Assembly (NCBI GenBank): GCA_030765065.1
Contig: CM060990.1
Coordinates: forward strand, 421,051,198 to 421,115,197
Length of the DNA stretch: 64,000 bases
Reading direction: 5' to 3'
Source of the DNA: Deroplatys truncata
Taxonomy: Eukaryota > Arthropoda > Insecta > Mantodea > Mantidae
Positions within the stretch are counted from its first letter, which is position 1; every line of letters begins with the position of its first letter. A program made the translations under genes and the position numbers. The notes beneath the pieces were generated by a model. The model was given only the letters and a program-made list of their open reading frames with translations, was not told the origin of the DNA and did no database searches. Shown one piece after another: positions 22,088-35,060 of the stretch.

Positions 22088-22445
22088 CAAGGCGGATCAT
22101 TTAAGTTGAGACTGTACAATATCTCCAAAACTAATTGTTGCAGAAAGAAATTACTTTTATAAAGGTTGCTTGATATTATGGGAAAAAGTAAATGCAATTA
22201 GTCGTGTTTTGTTTGGAGGACGTTATGGTAGACATTTTATGGTTAATTTATGTTTTTTAATGGGAACCTACAATTAGGATAAAATTAAATTGACACTAAA
22301 ATGACCATCACCACGTCCTCCAAATAAAACACGGCTAATGGCATTTACTTTCGCCATAATATCAAGCAGTTTTTATCCCAGACATTTCATACAATGTATA
22401 GCTTTTGAGATATTGTACCGTCTCAAATTAAATGGTCCTACCCTG
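22088..22445. mobile_element. 358-bp palindromic MITE, TA target, in satellite
   Basis: Terminal inverted repeats begin CAAGGCGGATCATTTAA on the left and CAGGGTAGGACCATTTAA on the complemented right. Homology continues through GAGACNGTACAATATCTC to a central GTTTNATTTGGAGGACGT block. TA flanks both ends, and removal restores a normal satellite monomer at its GTATAC palindrome. The CAGGGT-type ends and TA target fit a non-autonomous Tc1/mariner-superfamily element. Confidence 0.88.
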
Positions 22446-25400
22446 TATACAATGCTGGCACTCGAATTAAGAATCGTAAACAGGAACTACTTCACCGATG
22501 GCCCAGCCAATGAGTACCACTGACAAGCATAGGAAGCAATATCAGAGGCAACTATGTACCCAATACTGGCACAGGCCTTGCGAAGCTGGTGAGCAACGAA
22601 ATATTTCAGCACTGGTCCAGCTAGGGATTAGTATTGAAACACATAGTAAACGATATCAAAATCAACTATGTATATAATGCTGGCATTCGCTTTGCGATGC
22701 TCGAGAGCAGCGAGCTACCGCAGCACTAGATTACCTAGAGAGTAGCATTCACAAGCAAAGAAGGCAAAATCAGAAACAATACATACACAACGCTGGCACT
22801 CGCGTTAACAATAATCGTGGGCAGCCTACTATTGCACCATTGTCCTAGATAGGGAGTAATGTTGAAAAGCACAGTAAAAAATACCAGAAGCAACTATATA
22901 CAATGCTGGCACTCGCCTTGAAAAGCATCGTTAGCAGCGAACTACTACAACAACGGCCCAGCTAGGAAGTAGTATTGACAGGCATGGTAAGCAATATCAG
23001 AAACAACTATATATGTAATGCTGGCACTCATGTGAAGAATCCTGAGCAGCGAACTACTGCAGCAAGGGCCAAGACAGGGAGTGGTATTGATAACCATAGT
23101 AAGCAATATCAGAAGCAACTATGTATACAATGCAGACGCTCGGCTTGAGAACCATCGTGAGCAGACAACTACTGCAGCACTGGCCCAATTTGAAGTAGTT
23201 TTGAGTAGTATGGTGAGCAATATTAGAATCAACTATGTACACAATGCTGGCACTCGCCTTGAAAAGCACCGTGAGCAGCGCACTACTGAACCACAGGGCA
23301 GCTAAGGAGCAGGATTTACGAGCACAGTAAGCAGTATCAGAAGCAACTTGTATACAATGCCGACACTCGCTTTGAGCAGCATCGTGATAAGAGAAATAAT
23401 GGACCCCTGGCCCAGCTAGGGATATGTTTTGACAAGGATAATAAGCAATATCAGAAGCAACTGTGAATACACTGCTGGCATCTGCTTTGAGAAGAATCGT
23501 GAGCAGTGAGTTGCTGTAGTACTGGCCTCAGCTAGGAAGTACTATAGACAAGCGTAGTAAGGAATATCAGAAGCAGTTGTGTATTCAATGCTGAACTCAT
23601 TTCGAGAAGCATTGTGAGCAGTGAACTACTGCAGCACTGGCCGAAGAATGATAAGCATAGGAAGCAATATCAGAATAATCTGTGTAGAATGCGGGGACAT
23701 GCGTTGAGAAATATCGTGAGCAGTGAACTGTGAGCAGCGAATTGCTGCAACACTGGCTCAGCTAGGTAGTAGTATTGACAAGCGTATTAAGCACTATCAG
23801 AAGCAAGAATGTATACAATGAGGGCACTCACCTTGATAAGCATCGTGAGCAGCAAGCTACTATTACAATGGCCCTACTATGGGATAGTATTACCATGCAT
23901 ATTATGCAATATCAGAAGCAACTGTATATTCAAAGCTGGGACTGGTTTGCGAAGCTCGTGAGCAGCGAATGACTTCAGCACTGCCGCAGCTAGCGGGTAG
24001 TATTGGCAAGCATAAAGAGAAAAATCGGAAGCAACTATAATACAACGCCCTCGACTAAGGAAGCATTGTGAGAACCCTACTACTGCACCGTTGCCCCAGC
24101 TATGGAGTAGTTTTGACATGGATAGCAAGCAATATCAGAAGCAACTGTATACGATGCTGGTACTCACCTCGAGAACCTCGTGAGCAGCGAACTACTGCAA
24201 CTCTGGCACAAGGATATAATAAGCATCGTAAGCAATGTCAGAATTTAGTACTATACAATGCTGACACATGCCTTGAGAGCAACCTAGGCAGCGAACTATT
24301 GTAGTACCCGTCCTGCTAGAGAGGAGTATTGACAAGCATATTAGGCAAGAGCAGAACCAACTATGTATACAATTGTGGGACTCGCCTTCAGAAGCATTAT
24401 GAGCAGCGAACCACTGCACCATTGTCCTAGTTAGGGAGTTATAATGGCAAGTACAGTAAGCAATATCAGAGCCACCTAGGCTTGCAATGGTAGCACAAGC
24501 CTTGAGAAGTCTGCGAGAGGTGAACTACTGGAACGTTTTCCCGGGAATGGAGTAGTATTGAAAAAGATAGTAAGCAATATCAGAAGCAAATATTTATACA
24601 ATACTGGCCCTAGCCTTAAGAAGTATCGTGATTACCAAACTGCTGCAACAGTTGCCCAATTAGGAAGTGGTATTGTCAAGCATAGTAAGTAATATCAGCA
24701 GCAACGGTGAATAAAAGCTTGCACTCGCTTGAGAGACATCGTGAGCAGCAAAAAACTACTGCGGCAGTTTCAAATAGGGTACAGTATAGGCAAGCATGGT
24801 AAACAATATCAGAAGCAATTATGCATACAATGCTGGCACTCGCCTTGAGAACCATCGTGAGTGACGAACGAAGGCACCACTGTCACAGCATTGGAGCAGT
24901 AATTAGAAGCATAGTAACGTCGTATACATTCCTGGCATTCGCTTTGACTAGCATCGTGAGCAGCAAACTCCTGCAGCAATGGCCCAACAAGGAGGTAGTA
25001 ATGAGAAGTAGAATAAGATATATCAGAAGCAACTATGTACCAATGCTGGCACTCGCTTGAGGGTCATCGTGAGGAGTGAAGTACTCCATCACTGCCTCAG
25101 TTAGAGAGCACTATTAAAAGCACGGTGAGATATATCACAAGCACCCATGAATAAAATCCTGCCACTCGCCTTGGGAAGAAGCCTCGGTGGCGAACTAATG
25201 TACCACTGTCCCAACTAGGGAGTAGTATTGATAAATATAGTAAGGAATACCAGAAGCTATGTATACAATGTTGGGACTCGCGAGGTGAAGCACTGTAAGC
25301 AACGAATTCCTTGACCGCTGACCCAGATAGGGATATAGCAGTGCAAGCTACATCAGAAGCAATTATGTATACAGTGCTAGCATTTTCCTTAGAAGGCATC

Positions 25401-26164
25401 CTGAGAAGCTTACTACCGCACCATTGGGCGACTTAGTGAGCAGTTATGACAAGCGGAGTAAGCAATATCAGAAGCAACCATACACAACGCTGGCACTCGC
25501 CTTGAAAGGCATCGTGAGTGGTTTATTACTGCAGCATTGGCCCAGCTAGGGAGTAGTATTGATAAGTAAAGTAAGCAATATCAGAAGCAACTACGTATAA
25601 TATGCTGGCATTGGCTTTAAGAAGCATCTTGAACAGCGAACTGTTGCACAACTAGTCCAAGTATGCAATATTATTGACAAGCATAGTAAGCGCTATCAGA
25701 AACAACTATGTATACAATTTTGACACGCGCGGTGAGAAGCATTCTGAGCAGCGAACTAGTGCAGCACCAGCCTAGATAGGGAGTACTATTGACAAGCAGA
25801 GAAAGCAATATCAGAAGAAACTGTGTATATAATGGTGGAATGTGTCTTAAGAGGAATCGCAAGAAGGTTACTGCTTCACCATTGGCGGAGCTAGGTAGCA
25901 TTAATGACAAGCATAGTCAGCACTATCAGAAGTGACCATATAGGATGCTTGCACTCGCCTTGAAAAGCATCGTCAGCAGCTATCGTCACCATTGTTTCAG
26001 TTAGGGAGTTATGTTGACAAGCATAGTAAGCAATATCAAAAGCAACTATGTATAGAGTAGTTTCACTGGCTTTGAGAGGTATCGTTAGAATTTGACTAGT
26101 GCACTATAGGACAAACTAGCGCCTACTGCTGACAAGCATCATAAGTATGTCAGGAGCAACAATG

Positions 26165-27530
26165 TATATAAGATCTCTCTAAAATGTTCTTCTCCGATTT
26201 CACTAGTGCACCAGGCTTCACTTCATCCGATGACTCTGTTAACCAATATACTACGTTCCTCATGCTTACTTGTTTTAGAAACTTAGTGATTTTGCCATTC
26301 TCTTCCGATTATCGTAGAAGTGACTGCAACGGACGGCGTCGGTACTTCTTTTAAAACATTCCAAAGCTCCCTGATCCATCGGTGATATCAATTTTGTGAC
26401 ATTGGGCGGCATAATAAAGCCCGAATTCCATCACACTGCAGTTCCTCTTCGTCTGAGATACATCGTTATCCATCAAAAAAATTACTTTACTAGGCAAACC
26501 ATTTTTCTTTAAAAAGCCTTTTAGTTTCCGGCACACATTCTTTATAAAACAACTTTTTAAATATTCCTATATCCACCCAGGCGTACTTTTGGTTCTTGTA
26601 ACGCATAGGCAGCGTAGACAAGGAAATGTCTTTGAGGGCTCTAGGCTTCGCGGACTTGCCTATGACGACAACCTCTATTTTGTGTGTACCCGATGAATTT
26701 GATGCAGCAAGTACTGCCACTGTTTCTCTATTTTTTGTGGCCAGGAGCATGAATTTCTTCGTGTGAAGCAAGAATTTTAGAAGGTAAAATTTTAAAGTAA
26801 AGCCTTTTTTCGTCACAAATTTTGTAACCGATCATTTGTGAAGTTTTCACTTTTTATGAGTTTAAATTTTTACAGAATTTCACTGCAGCTTCAGAATCAC
26901 GGAAAGCTTTTCTCCACAAATCTCAATCTATCGTACACAATACCTATTCTTCCACCTCTGTAACCAACCTATACTCACGCTGAAATCGTCTTCACCTTAT
27001 TTAAACTCGTTTCTAAAAAAGGATAATGCTTTTTCTTTCAACATTGGACCGGAAGTTGAACTTCCCTTTTGTCTTTGTTGACTGAAACAGGTAAACAATG
27101 ATTCACTGTTTTTTACGTATCCTGACCTCCTCATACACTTTCTTTTAAGATAGTTAACCGAACACTTTTGTGAGGAATACTTCTCCAGTTTATCCCTGTT
27201 TCGTCACCAGTCTTCAAGTGTTACTTCCGTAACACCGCATTCCGCTGCAAGTTTTTTAATTGTCTCCACTTTATCCAGTCATTTAAACCTTTTAATTTCA
27301 GTTTTATTGGTAGAACATTCCTCTGAAATTTAGCACTCACTGTTGAAACAAATTAGAAATAAGATGTGCCACCACTTCTAACGTACTCTATCCACAAAGA
27401 AGGCCACAAACATACTAAAATAAAACATCATTTAACGTGACACAAGCCTGGCTTGCTGTTTGGGTTGGAAGGGATACTTTTACACTCAACAAAACACATG
27501 TTAACTAATATGGCTAGCTGCTTTCTTATA
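26165..27530 (-). mobile_element. Tigger/Jerky-like (pogo-type) element in the satellite
   Basis: A non-satellite block of about 1.37 kb interrupts the array. Satellite sequence stops at about 26165 within the GTATA part of a monomer and resumes at about 27530 in the neighbouring ACTCRCC part. Terminal inverted repeats were not convincing, so exact ends are uncertain. It contains a decayed transposase on the minus strand. Confidence 0.75.
26250..27345 (-). pseudogene. Tigger/Jerky-like transposase, decayed
   Basis: On the minus strand the N-terminal part shows TIKKLAAECGVTEVTLEDW, a helix-turn-helix of the CENP-B type. It is followed by FTCFSQQRQKGSSTSGPML and FSVSIGWLQRWKNRY, the second DNA-binding domain. 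The catalytic part contains ASNSSGTHKIEVVVIGKSA, FLMDND and, after a frameshift, PPNVTKLISPMDQGALE, the third acidic motif of the family. A 108-codon frame (26490-26816) and a 61-codon frame (26351-26536) are the longest surviving pieces. Stops and frameshifts make it non-functional. The C-terminal tail is absent here; a tail of this family occurs at 28.2 kb on the other strand. Confidence 0.85.
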
Positions 27531-28212
27531 ATAGCTGTCAGGGTACTCACCTACAGAAGCATCGTGAGCAGCGAACTATTGCCCCACAGGCACAAATAGG
27601 AAATAACACTGACAAGCCTAGTAAGAAATATCAGAAGCACCAAAGTATATAATGCTAGCACTCGCCATGAGGTATGTAAGCAGCGAAGTACTCCAGCCTT
27701 GGCACAAAAGAGGAGTAATATTGGCAAGCAAAATAGTCAGTACCAGAACAAAGTACGTATTCACTGTTGGCACCCACCTTGTGAAGCATCGTGAGCAGTG
27801 AACCACTGCATCACTGGCTCAGCTAGGGAGTAGCATTGACACACATTGTAAGCAATATAAAGAAGATGCTATGTATACAACAGCGGCACTCGCTTTGAGA
27901 AGTGGCGTGAGAAGCTCTCTACTGCAATAAAGGCCGAGCTAGTGAGTAGTACTGACAAGCATAGTAAAGAACACAAGTAACAACTATGTATACAATGCTG
28001 GCACTATCCCTGGAAAGCACCACTGTTCCAGCTAGGGAGTCGAATTGACAAGCATAGTAGGCAATATAATAACCAACCATGTGTACAATGCTAGAGCTCG
28101 CCTTGAGAAGCATCGTGAGAGGCGAACTACACCACAGGGTTTACCAGGGAGTAGTTTTGCAAGTATGGTGAGTAATAACAGAAGCAAATATGTATATGAT
28201 GCTGGCACTGGC

Positions 28213-28440
28213 CTTGCGAAGCTCGGGAGGACACCAAAGATTAGTCATAATGAGGGTTTTGCTGTGTTGGAGGCGGCATTGCGCTATGCAGAACAACAAA
28301 AACTAGAGGCAACAGCAAGCGACATGTTACTCAAACGAAGGCATGACATAGCCGCACGAAGGCGATTCAATATCCTGAAGCAAAAAACGCTTCACTGGTG
28401 ATGCTTCTTCCTGAAGCATAAGACACGCTTCTTAAGATGA
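28213..28440 (+). pseudogene. Isolated Jerky/Tigger-like transposase C-terminal fragment in the satellite
   Basis: About 230 bp replace satellite sequence within a monomer. They encode, in one frame ending at a stop near 28401, ISHNEGFAVLEAALRYAEQQ, SDMLLKRRHDIAARRRFN and KQK. This resembles the family's C-terminal tail (ISHSEGL-ALE-A--Y-EQQ followed by a L-L-RR--DIAA motif). It is on the opposite strand to the 26.2-27.3 kb transposase and not contiguous with it. Short repeated GAAGCRT..CGCTTC stretches follow it. It may be residue of another insertion or a repair-captured filler. Confidence 0.65.
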
Positions 28441-28849
28441 CCAGTGAACTATTGCACCACTGAACCAACTAGCGGTTGTATTGGCAAGCATAAAAACAAT
28501 AACGAAAGAGACTATGTATACAATCCTGACTCGCCTTGAGAAGCATCGTGAGCGACGAACTACTGCTACACTGGCTCAGATAGAGAGCAGCGATGTCAAA
28601 CACAGTATGCAGTACCAGAAGCAACCATGTATACAATGGCGCTCGCCGTTAGAAGAATCGTGACCAGCAAACTTGTGCAACGCTTACCCGAATAAGGAGT
28701 GGTAGTGTCAAGTATAATAAGCAACATCAGAGGAACTACATGTACACTGCTGCCGTTCGCCTTAAGAGGCATCGTGAGCAACAAACCACTTCATCACTGG
28801 CCCAGCTAGCGAGTGGTATTGACTCGCATAGTAAGCAATATAAACAAGC

Positions 28850-31220
28850 GACTATGTATACAACACCAACACTCGCTTTGAGAAGTATCGCGAGAAGCTA
28901 TGTACCTACTGCACTATATTCCGACGCCGTGCTGATAAGCATAGTAAAGAACATCAGTAACAGATATGTATACAATGCTGGCACTTTCCTTGAGAACCAT
29001 ACTGAGCAGCGAACTACTGCACCAGTGGCCAAAGAAGTGAGTAGTATTCATAAGCATAGTAAGCAATATGAGTAGCAACTAGGTATGCAATGTTGGCACA
29101 TGCCTTGAGAAGCATAGTGAGCAGTGAACTACTGCAACAATGGCCCTGCTAGGGAGTAGTATGATAGGAATAACAAGCAATAGCAGAACCAGCTATGTAT
29201 AAAATGCTGTCACTCGCATTGAGAAGGATCTTGAGCTTCACACTACTGCGCCACTGGCCTAGCTGGGGAGTAGGAAAAACAAGCATAGTAAGCAATTGGA
29301 AAAGCAACTATGCATAAAATACAGGCACTCCCTCTGAGGAGCATCGTAAACAACAAACTACTGCACCGCTGTCCCAGCTAGGGGCTCGTATTGAATGGCA
29401 TAGCAAACGATAACAGAAGCAACATATATAAAATGCTGGCACACGCATTGAGAAGCAATGAACTGCTTGAACCACCGGCGCACCATGGGAGTAGAAATGA
29501 CAAGCATAGTAAGCAATATGAGAAGCAACTATGTACACAATGCTGTCATCCGTTTTCCCAAGCACTCACGTAGCTAAGGAGTAGTACTAACTAGCATAGT
29601 AAGTAGTATCAGAATCAACCATTCATACAGTGCTGGCACCAGTCCTAAGATATATCGTCAGCAACGAACTGAGGCACCACTGTCCCAGCTAGGCAGTAGT
29701 AATAAGAAGGATAGTAAACGATACGAGAATCAACGTCCTTCATTTCTGGCACTCGTTTTGACATGCATCGTGACCAGCAAACTGCTGCAAAGTTGCCCAA
29801 CTAGGGAGCGGTATTGACAGGCAAACTAAGCAATATCAGAAGAAACTGTGTATTCAACGACGGTACTCGACTCAGAGGCATCATGAGTAGCGAACTACTG
29901 CAAACTGGCCCAGCTAGGCAGTAGTATTGGCAAGCATGGTAAGCAAGATCAGAAGCAGCTGTGTATACAGTGCTGGAAGTCGTGTTGATAGCTATATAGA
30001 GCACCAAACGCCTGCAAATATGGTCTAAATAGGGATTAGTACTGATAAGTAGGTAAATAAGATGGGATGCAGCTATAGATATTGCTGATATACTCGCTTT
30101 GAAAAGCATCGTTAGTAGCGAACTACTTCAACACTGGCCCAGCTAGCAAGCAGAATTGACAAGCACGATAAGCAATATCAGAAGCAACTAGGCATACAGT
30201 CTGGCGCTCGTGTTGAGAACAATCCGGAGCAGCGAACTATCGCAGCACTGTTTTAGAGAGGGAGTGGTATTATTGAAAGATATGGTAAGCCACTTGAATA
30301 CAATACTGTCAATCGCCTAAAGAAGCAACGTGAGCAGCCAAGTGTTGTACCACTGGCCCAACTAAGGAATAGCATTAGGAAGTATTGTAAGCGATATAAG
30401 AAGCAGCTAAGTACTCAATGCTCTCGCCTTGAAAAGCTCGTCAGCAGCGAACTTCATCAGAACTGGCCCAGTGTGAAGCAGTAATGACATGCATGTTAAG
30501 GAATTTCGGAAGGAAGTATGTACAACACTGGCACTCGCCTTGAGAAGCATCGTGAGCACATAACTAATGCAACACTGGCCCAGATAGGGAGTAGTATTGA
30601 GTTGCATAGTAAACAATAATAGGCGTAAACGTGTATACAATACCGACACTTCCCATGAGAAGCACTGTGAGCAGCGGCATACTACACCACTGGCCCAGCT
30701 AGGGAGTAGGGTTTACGAGAAAATTAAGCAATATCAGGTGCAACTATGTATACATTCCGGCACTCCGCTTGAGAAGCATGAACAGAAAACTAGTGCACCA
30801 CTGGCCCAGCCTGGGAGCAGTATTTACAAGCATAATAGGCAATATCAGAAGCAAATATGTATACAACCCTGACACTCACCTTCAGAAGCATTGTAATCAG
30901 CGAACTACTGCAGGCCAGGCCCAGCTATGGAGTGGTATTTTCAAGCACAGTAAGCAATATGTATAAGTATTTATGCATAAAACCTGTCTCTCGCCACGGA
31001 AAGCGTCGTGAGCAGCGAACTATTATAGCACTGGCCCAGCTAGGGAATAGTATTGGAAAGCATAGAAAGTAACATCAGTAAATATTCCTTGAATGCTGGC
31101 ACTCGCCTTGATAAGCATTATGAGCAGCGAACTATTGCACCATTGCCTCCGTTAAGGGGTGGTAATTAGAAGTATTTGTAAACAATATAAGAATTAGCTG
31201 TGTCTACAATGCTGGCACTG
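28850..31220. repeat. Higher-order block 1 of the satellite
   Basis: Diagnostic variants occur in the same order as in 32780-34610. These are a monomer with TCGCGAGAAGCTATGTACC (28890), one with CAACGTCCTTCATTTCTGG (29731), one with GCAATATGTATAAG plus CTGTCTCTCGCCA (30955), and one with ATAAGAATTAGCTGTG (31190). The block therefore shares a multi-monomer ancestor with block 2. Confidence 0.7.
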
Positions 31221-32779
31221 GTCTTTTGAAGCGTCGTGAGCAGCAAACTACTGCAATATGGTCCAACTATGGGGCAGTATTGACAATCATAGTAAGCAAT
31301 ATCATAAACAACTATATATTAAGTTCTCGCACCTGCCTTCAAAAGCTTCCTGTGCACCGAACTACTGCAGCACTGGCCCAGATAGGGAGTCGTACTGACA
31401 AGCACAGAAAGCATTATTCGATGGAGCTATATGCAATGCTGGCTCTCTCCTTGGGCGGCATCGTTAGCAGCTAACGGTTCCACCACTGACCTATATTGGG
31501 AGTACTATTATCAAACACAGTAAGCAATATCAGAAGCCATTATTTATATAGTGGTGGAACTATCATAGTAGCATCGTGTAAAGTGAGCTGCCGCAGCACT
31601 GTCCCAACTGGGGAGTAGTATTGGCAAGCATAGTAGGTATATCAGAAGTCAGTATGTATAGAGTGCTGGCACACGCTTTAAGAAGCATTGTGGGCAGCGA
31701 CTAGTGCATGAATGGTTCAATTATGGCGTAGTATCGAAAAGCATAATAAGCAATATCGGAAGCAACTATGTATACAATGTTAGCATTCGCATTAGTAAAC
31801 ATCGTGATCAGTGAACTACTGCAGCACTGTCCCAGGAAGGGAGCAATATAGAGAAGCATGGTAAGCAATATGTTAAGTAACTATGCATAAAATGGTGGTA
31901 CTCGCAATTATAAGCATCGTTAGCAGCGAACTAATGCAGCACTGTCCCATTTGGTGAGTATTATTGACAAGCATACAAGGTGTATCAGAAGCAAGAAGGT
32001 ATAAAGTACTGGCACTCGCCTTGGAAAGCATCGTGAGCAGCGAACTACTGAAGCACTGGCCCAGCGAGGGAGTTCTAGTGACAACCACAGTAGGCTATAT
32101 ATTAAGCAACCATGTATAAAATGCTGCCACCTGCCTTAAGAAGCATCGTGAGTAGTGAACTAATGCAGCACTGCCACAAGTAGGGAGTGGTATTGGCAAA
32201 CACAGTTAGCAACGTCAGAAGGAACGATGTATGCAATGCTGGAGCTCGCCTTGAGATACTTCATGAGCAGCAAACTACTGCAACATTGGTCCAACTATAG
32301 GGTAGTGTCGACAAGCACGCTAAAAATAAAGAAATCATCTATGTATATAATGTTGGCACTCGCCTTGCGAAGTGCAGCGAACTACCGCAGCACTTAGTGA
32401 GATAGAGAGGTTTATTGACAAGCATAGTAAGCAACATCAGAAACAACTGTATACGATAATGGCACTCACCTTGAAAGCCATCCTGAGCAGCGAGCTATTG
32501 CACCACTGGCTCAGCTAGAAGGTAGTGCTGACAAGCACAGTCAGAAAACTCAGATGACAGTATATAACCAATGCTGGTATTCGCGTTGAGAAGCATCCTG
32601 AGCAACGCACTTCTGATGCGCTGCCCCATATAGGGAGCAGTATTGGCTTGCATGGTGTGCAATATCAGAAGGAAACTTGTACACAATGCTGGCGCTTGCC
32701 TTGAAAGGTATCGTGAGCACAGAACTACTGCAGCACTGGCCCAGTTAGGGAGTAGTATCGACAAGCATAGTAAGGAATC

Positions 32780-34610
32780 TATGTACACAACACCGGCACT
32801 CACTTTTAGAAGTATCATGAGAAGATATGTATCTAAGGCACCACAGACCGACATTAGGGAGTAGTACTGACAAGCATAGGAAAGAATATCAGCAGCAGCT
32901 ATGTATACAACGCTGTCACTTTCATTGAGAGACATCGTGAGCAGCGAAATACCGGACCACTGGCCCAAGAGGTGAGCAGTACTCATAAGCATAGTAAGCA
33001 ATATCAGAAGCAACTAGGTATACAATACTGCAACACCCCTTGGCACGGATAGGGAGTAGTACTGACAGGAATAGTAAGCAATAACAAGAAACAACTGTGC
33101 ATAAAATGGCGGCACTGACATTGAGTATGATTGTGAGCTTCGAAATGCTGCATGACTGACCAAGCTGTGGAGTATAAATAGCAAGCATAGAAAGCAATAT
33201 GAGAAGCCACTATTTATACAAAGCCGGCACTCCCTTTGAGAAGCATCGTGAACAGCAAACTAATGCAGCTCTGACTCTCCTGGGAGTAATACTGACACGC
33301 ACAGCAAGGGATATAAAAAGCAACTAGGTTTACAATGCTGGGACTCACCCTAAAAGCATAATGAGTGGAGAATTACTGCACAACTGGTCCAAGTGGGCTG
33401 TAGTAGTGACAAACACAGTATGCAACATCAGACGCACTAAGCCCAAAATGCTGGCATTTTCGTTCAAAGCATCCTCAGCAGTGATATACTGCACCATGGC
33501 CCAGGTAGGGAGTAGGATTTATGAACGCAGTAAGCAATATCAGAACCAACTAAGTATACAAAACCGACACTCGCCTTGAGGAGTATTGTGGGCAGCGTAC
33601 CACCACTGTCCCAGCTGTGGGGTCGTATTGACGAGCATAGTAAGCGATAACAGAACCAACAAATTATAAAATACTGGCGCTCGCATTGACAAAATTGAAA
33701 GCAAAGAACTACTGTACCTCTGGATCAGCTTGGGAGTAGAAATTACAAGCATAGCATTCAATATGAGAAGCAACTATGTACACAATGCTGACATTCGTCT
33801 TGCCAAGCACTGTAAGCAGTGACCTACTGCAAACTCACCCTAAGCTAGGGAGCAGTAATAACCAGCATAGGAAGTGGTATCAGAAGCAACTATTTATACA
33901 GTGGTGGCACCAGAATTAAGATGCATCGTGAGCAACGAGCTAAGGCACCACTGTCCCAGTCATGCAAAAAGAATTGGAAGCATAGCAAGCGATATAAGAA
34001 GCAACGTTCTTCATTTCTAGCACCCGCCTTGACAAGCATCGTGAGCAGTTAACTCCTGCAAGAAATGCCCAAATAAGAAGGCATTTTATCAAGCATAATA
34101 AGCAATACCAGCAGCAACCATGTGTACATTACTGCACTTGGCTTGAGATGCATTGTGAGCAGAAAACGACTACACCACTGGCCTAGCTAGGGAGCAGTAC
34201 TGACAAGCATAATAAACAATATCATATGCAACTATGTGTACAATGCTGGAACTCACCTTGAGAAGCTTCGTGACCAGTGAACTACTGCAACACAGGTCCA
34301 GTTAGGAAGTACATTAAAAAGCATGGCAAGCAATATGTATACGTAACTACGCATAAAATCTGTCTCTCACCATGAAAAGCATCCCGAGCAGCGAGCTACA
34401 GCAACACTGGCCAGGTAGGTAATAGTGTTGACAAGCATAGTAAGTAACATCAGCAGCAACTATTTCTTGAATGCTGGCACTCGCCTTGAGAAGCATCGTG
34501 AGCATTGAACTACGGCACCAATTTCCCAGTCAGGGAATGGTAGTTTGAAGCATTGGCAAGCAATATACGAATTAACTGTGCATACAATGCTGGTACTCTC
34601 CTTAGGAAGC
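32780..34610. repeat. Higher-order block 2 of the satellite
   Basis: Collinear with block 1: TCATGAGAAGATATGTATC (32815), CAACGTTCTTCATTTCTAG (34002), GCAATATGTATACG plus CTGTCTCTCACCA (34330), and ATACGAATTAACTGTG (34565). Offsets from block 1 are about 3927, 4271 and 3375 bp, so whole monomers were gained or lost between landmarks. Confidence 0.7.
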
Positions 34611-34980
34611 ATTCTGAGCAGGGAACCCTGCAGCACTGGCCCAGCAAGGGAGTAGTATTGGCAAGCTTTGTGAGCAAAACCAGAAGTAACTGTGTGTACA
34701 ATGCTGGCACTCCCTTGAGAAGCATATAGAACCACAAACTACTGCACCACTGTCCCAGCTATCGAGTCGTACTGACAAGCAACAATATCAGAAGGAATTG
34801 TGTATGGATTGCTGGCACTCGACAAATAACAGGCGTAAGCAACGAAATGATGCAGCACTCTTCCAGCTGGGGTGTAATATAGACAATCGTGGTAAGCAAA
34901 ATCGGACGGATCTGCGTACAATGATGTCACTCGCCTTGAGTAGCACCCTGATCAGCGGCTTACTGTAAGACTGGAACACG

Positions 34981-34984
34981 TAGT

Positions 34985-35028
<44 letters not shown>

Positions 35029-35060
35029 ATAGTAGTAGTAGTAATAGTAGTAGTAGTATT
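34981..35060. repeat. (GTA)n microsatellite inside a satellite monomer
   Basis: About 25 GTA/ATA triplets occupy the place where normal monomers read GGGAGTAGTATTGACAAG. The run therefore looks like an expansion of the monomer's own AGTAGTA. Confidence 0.95.
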
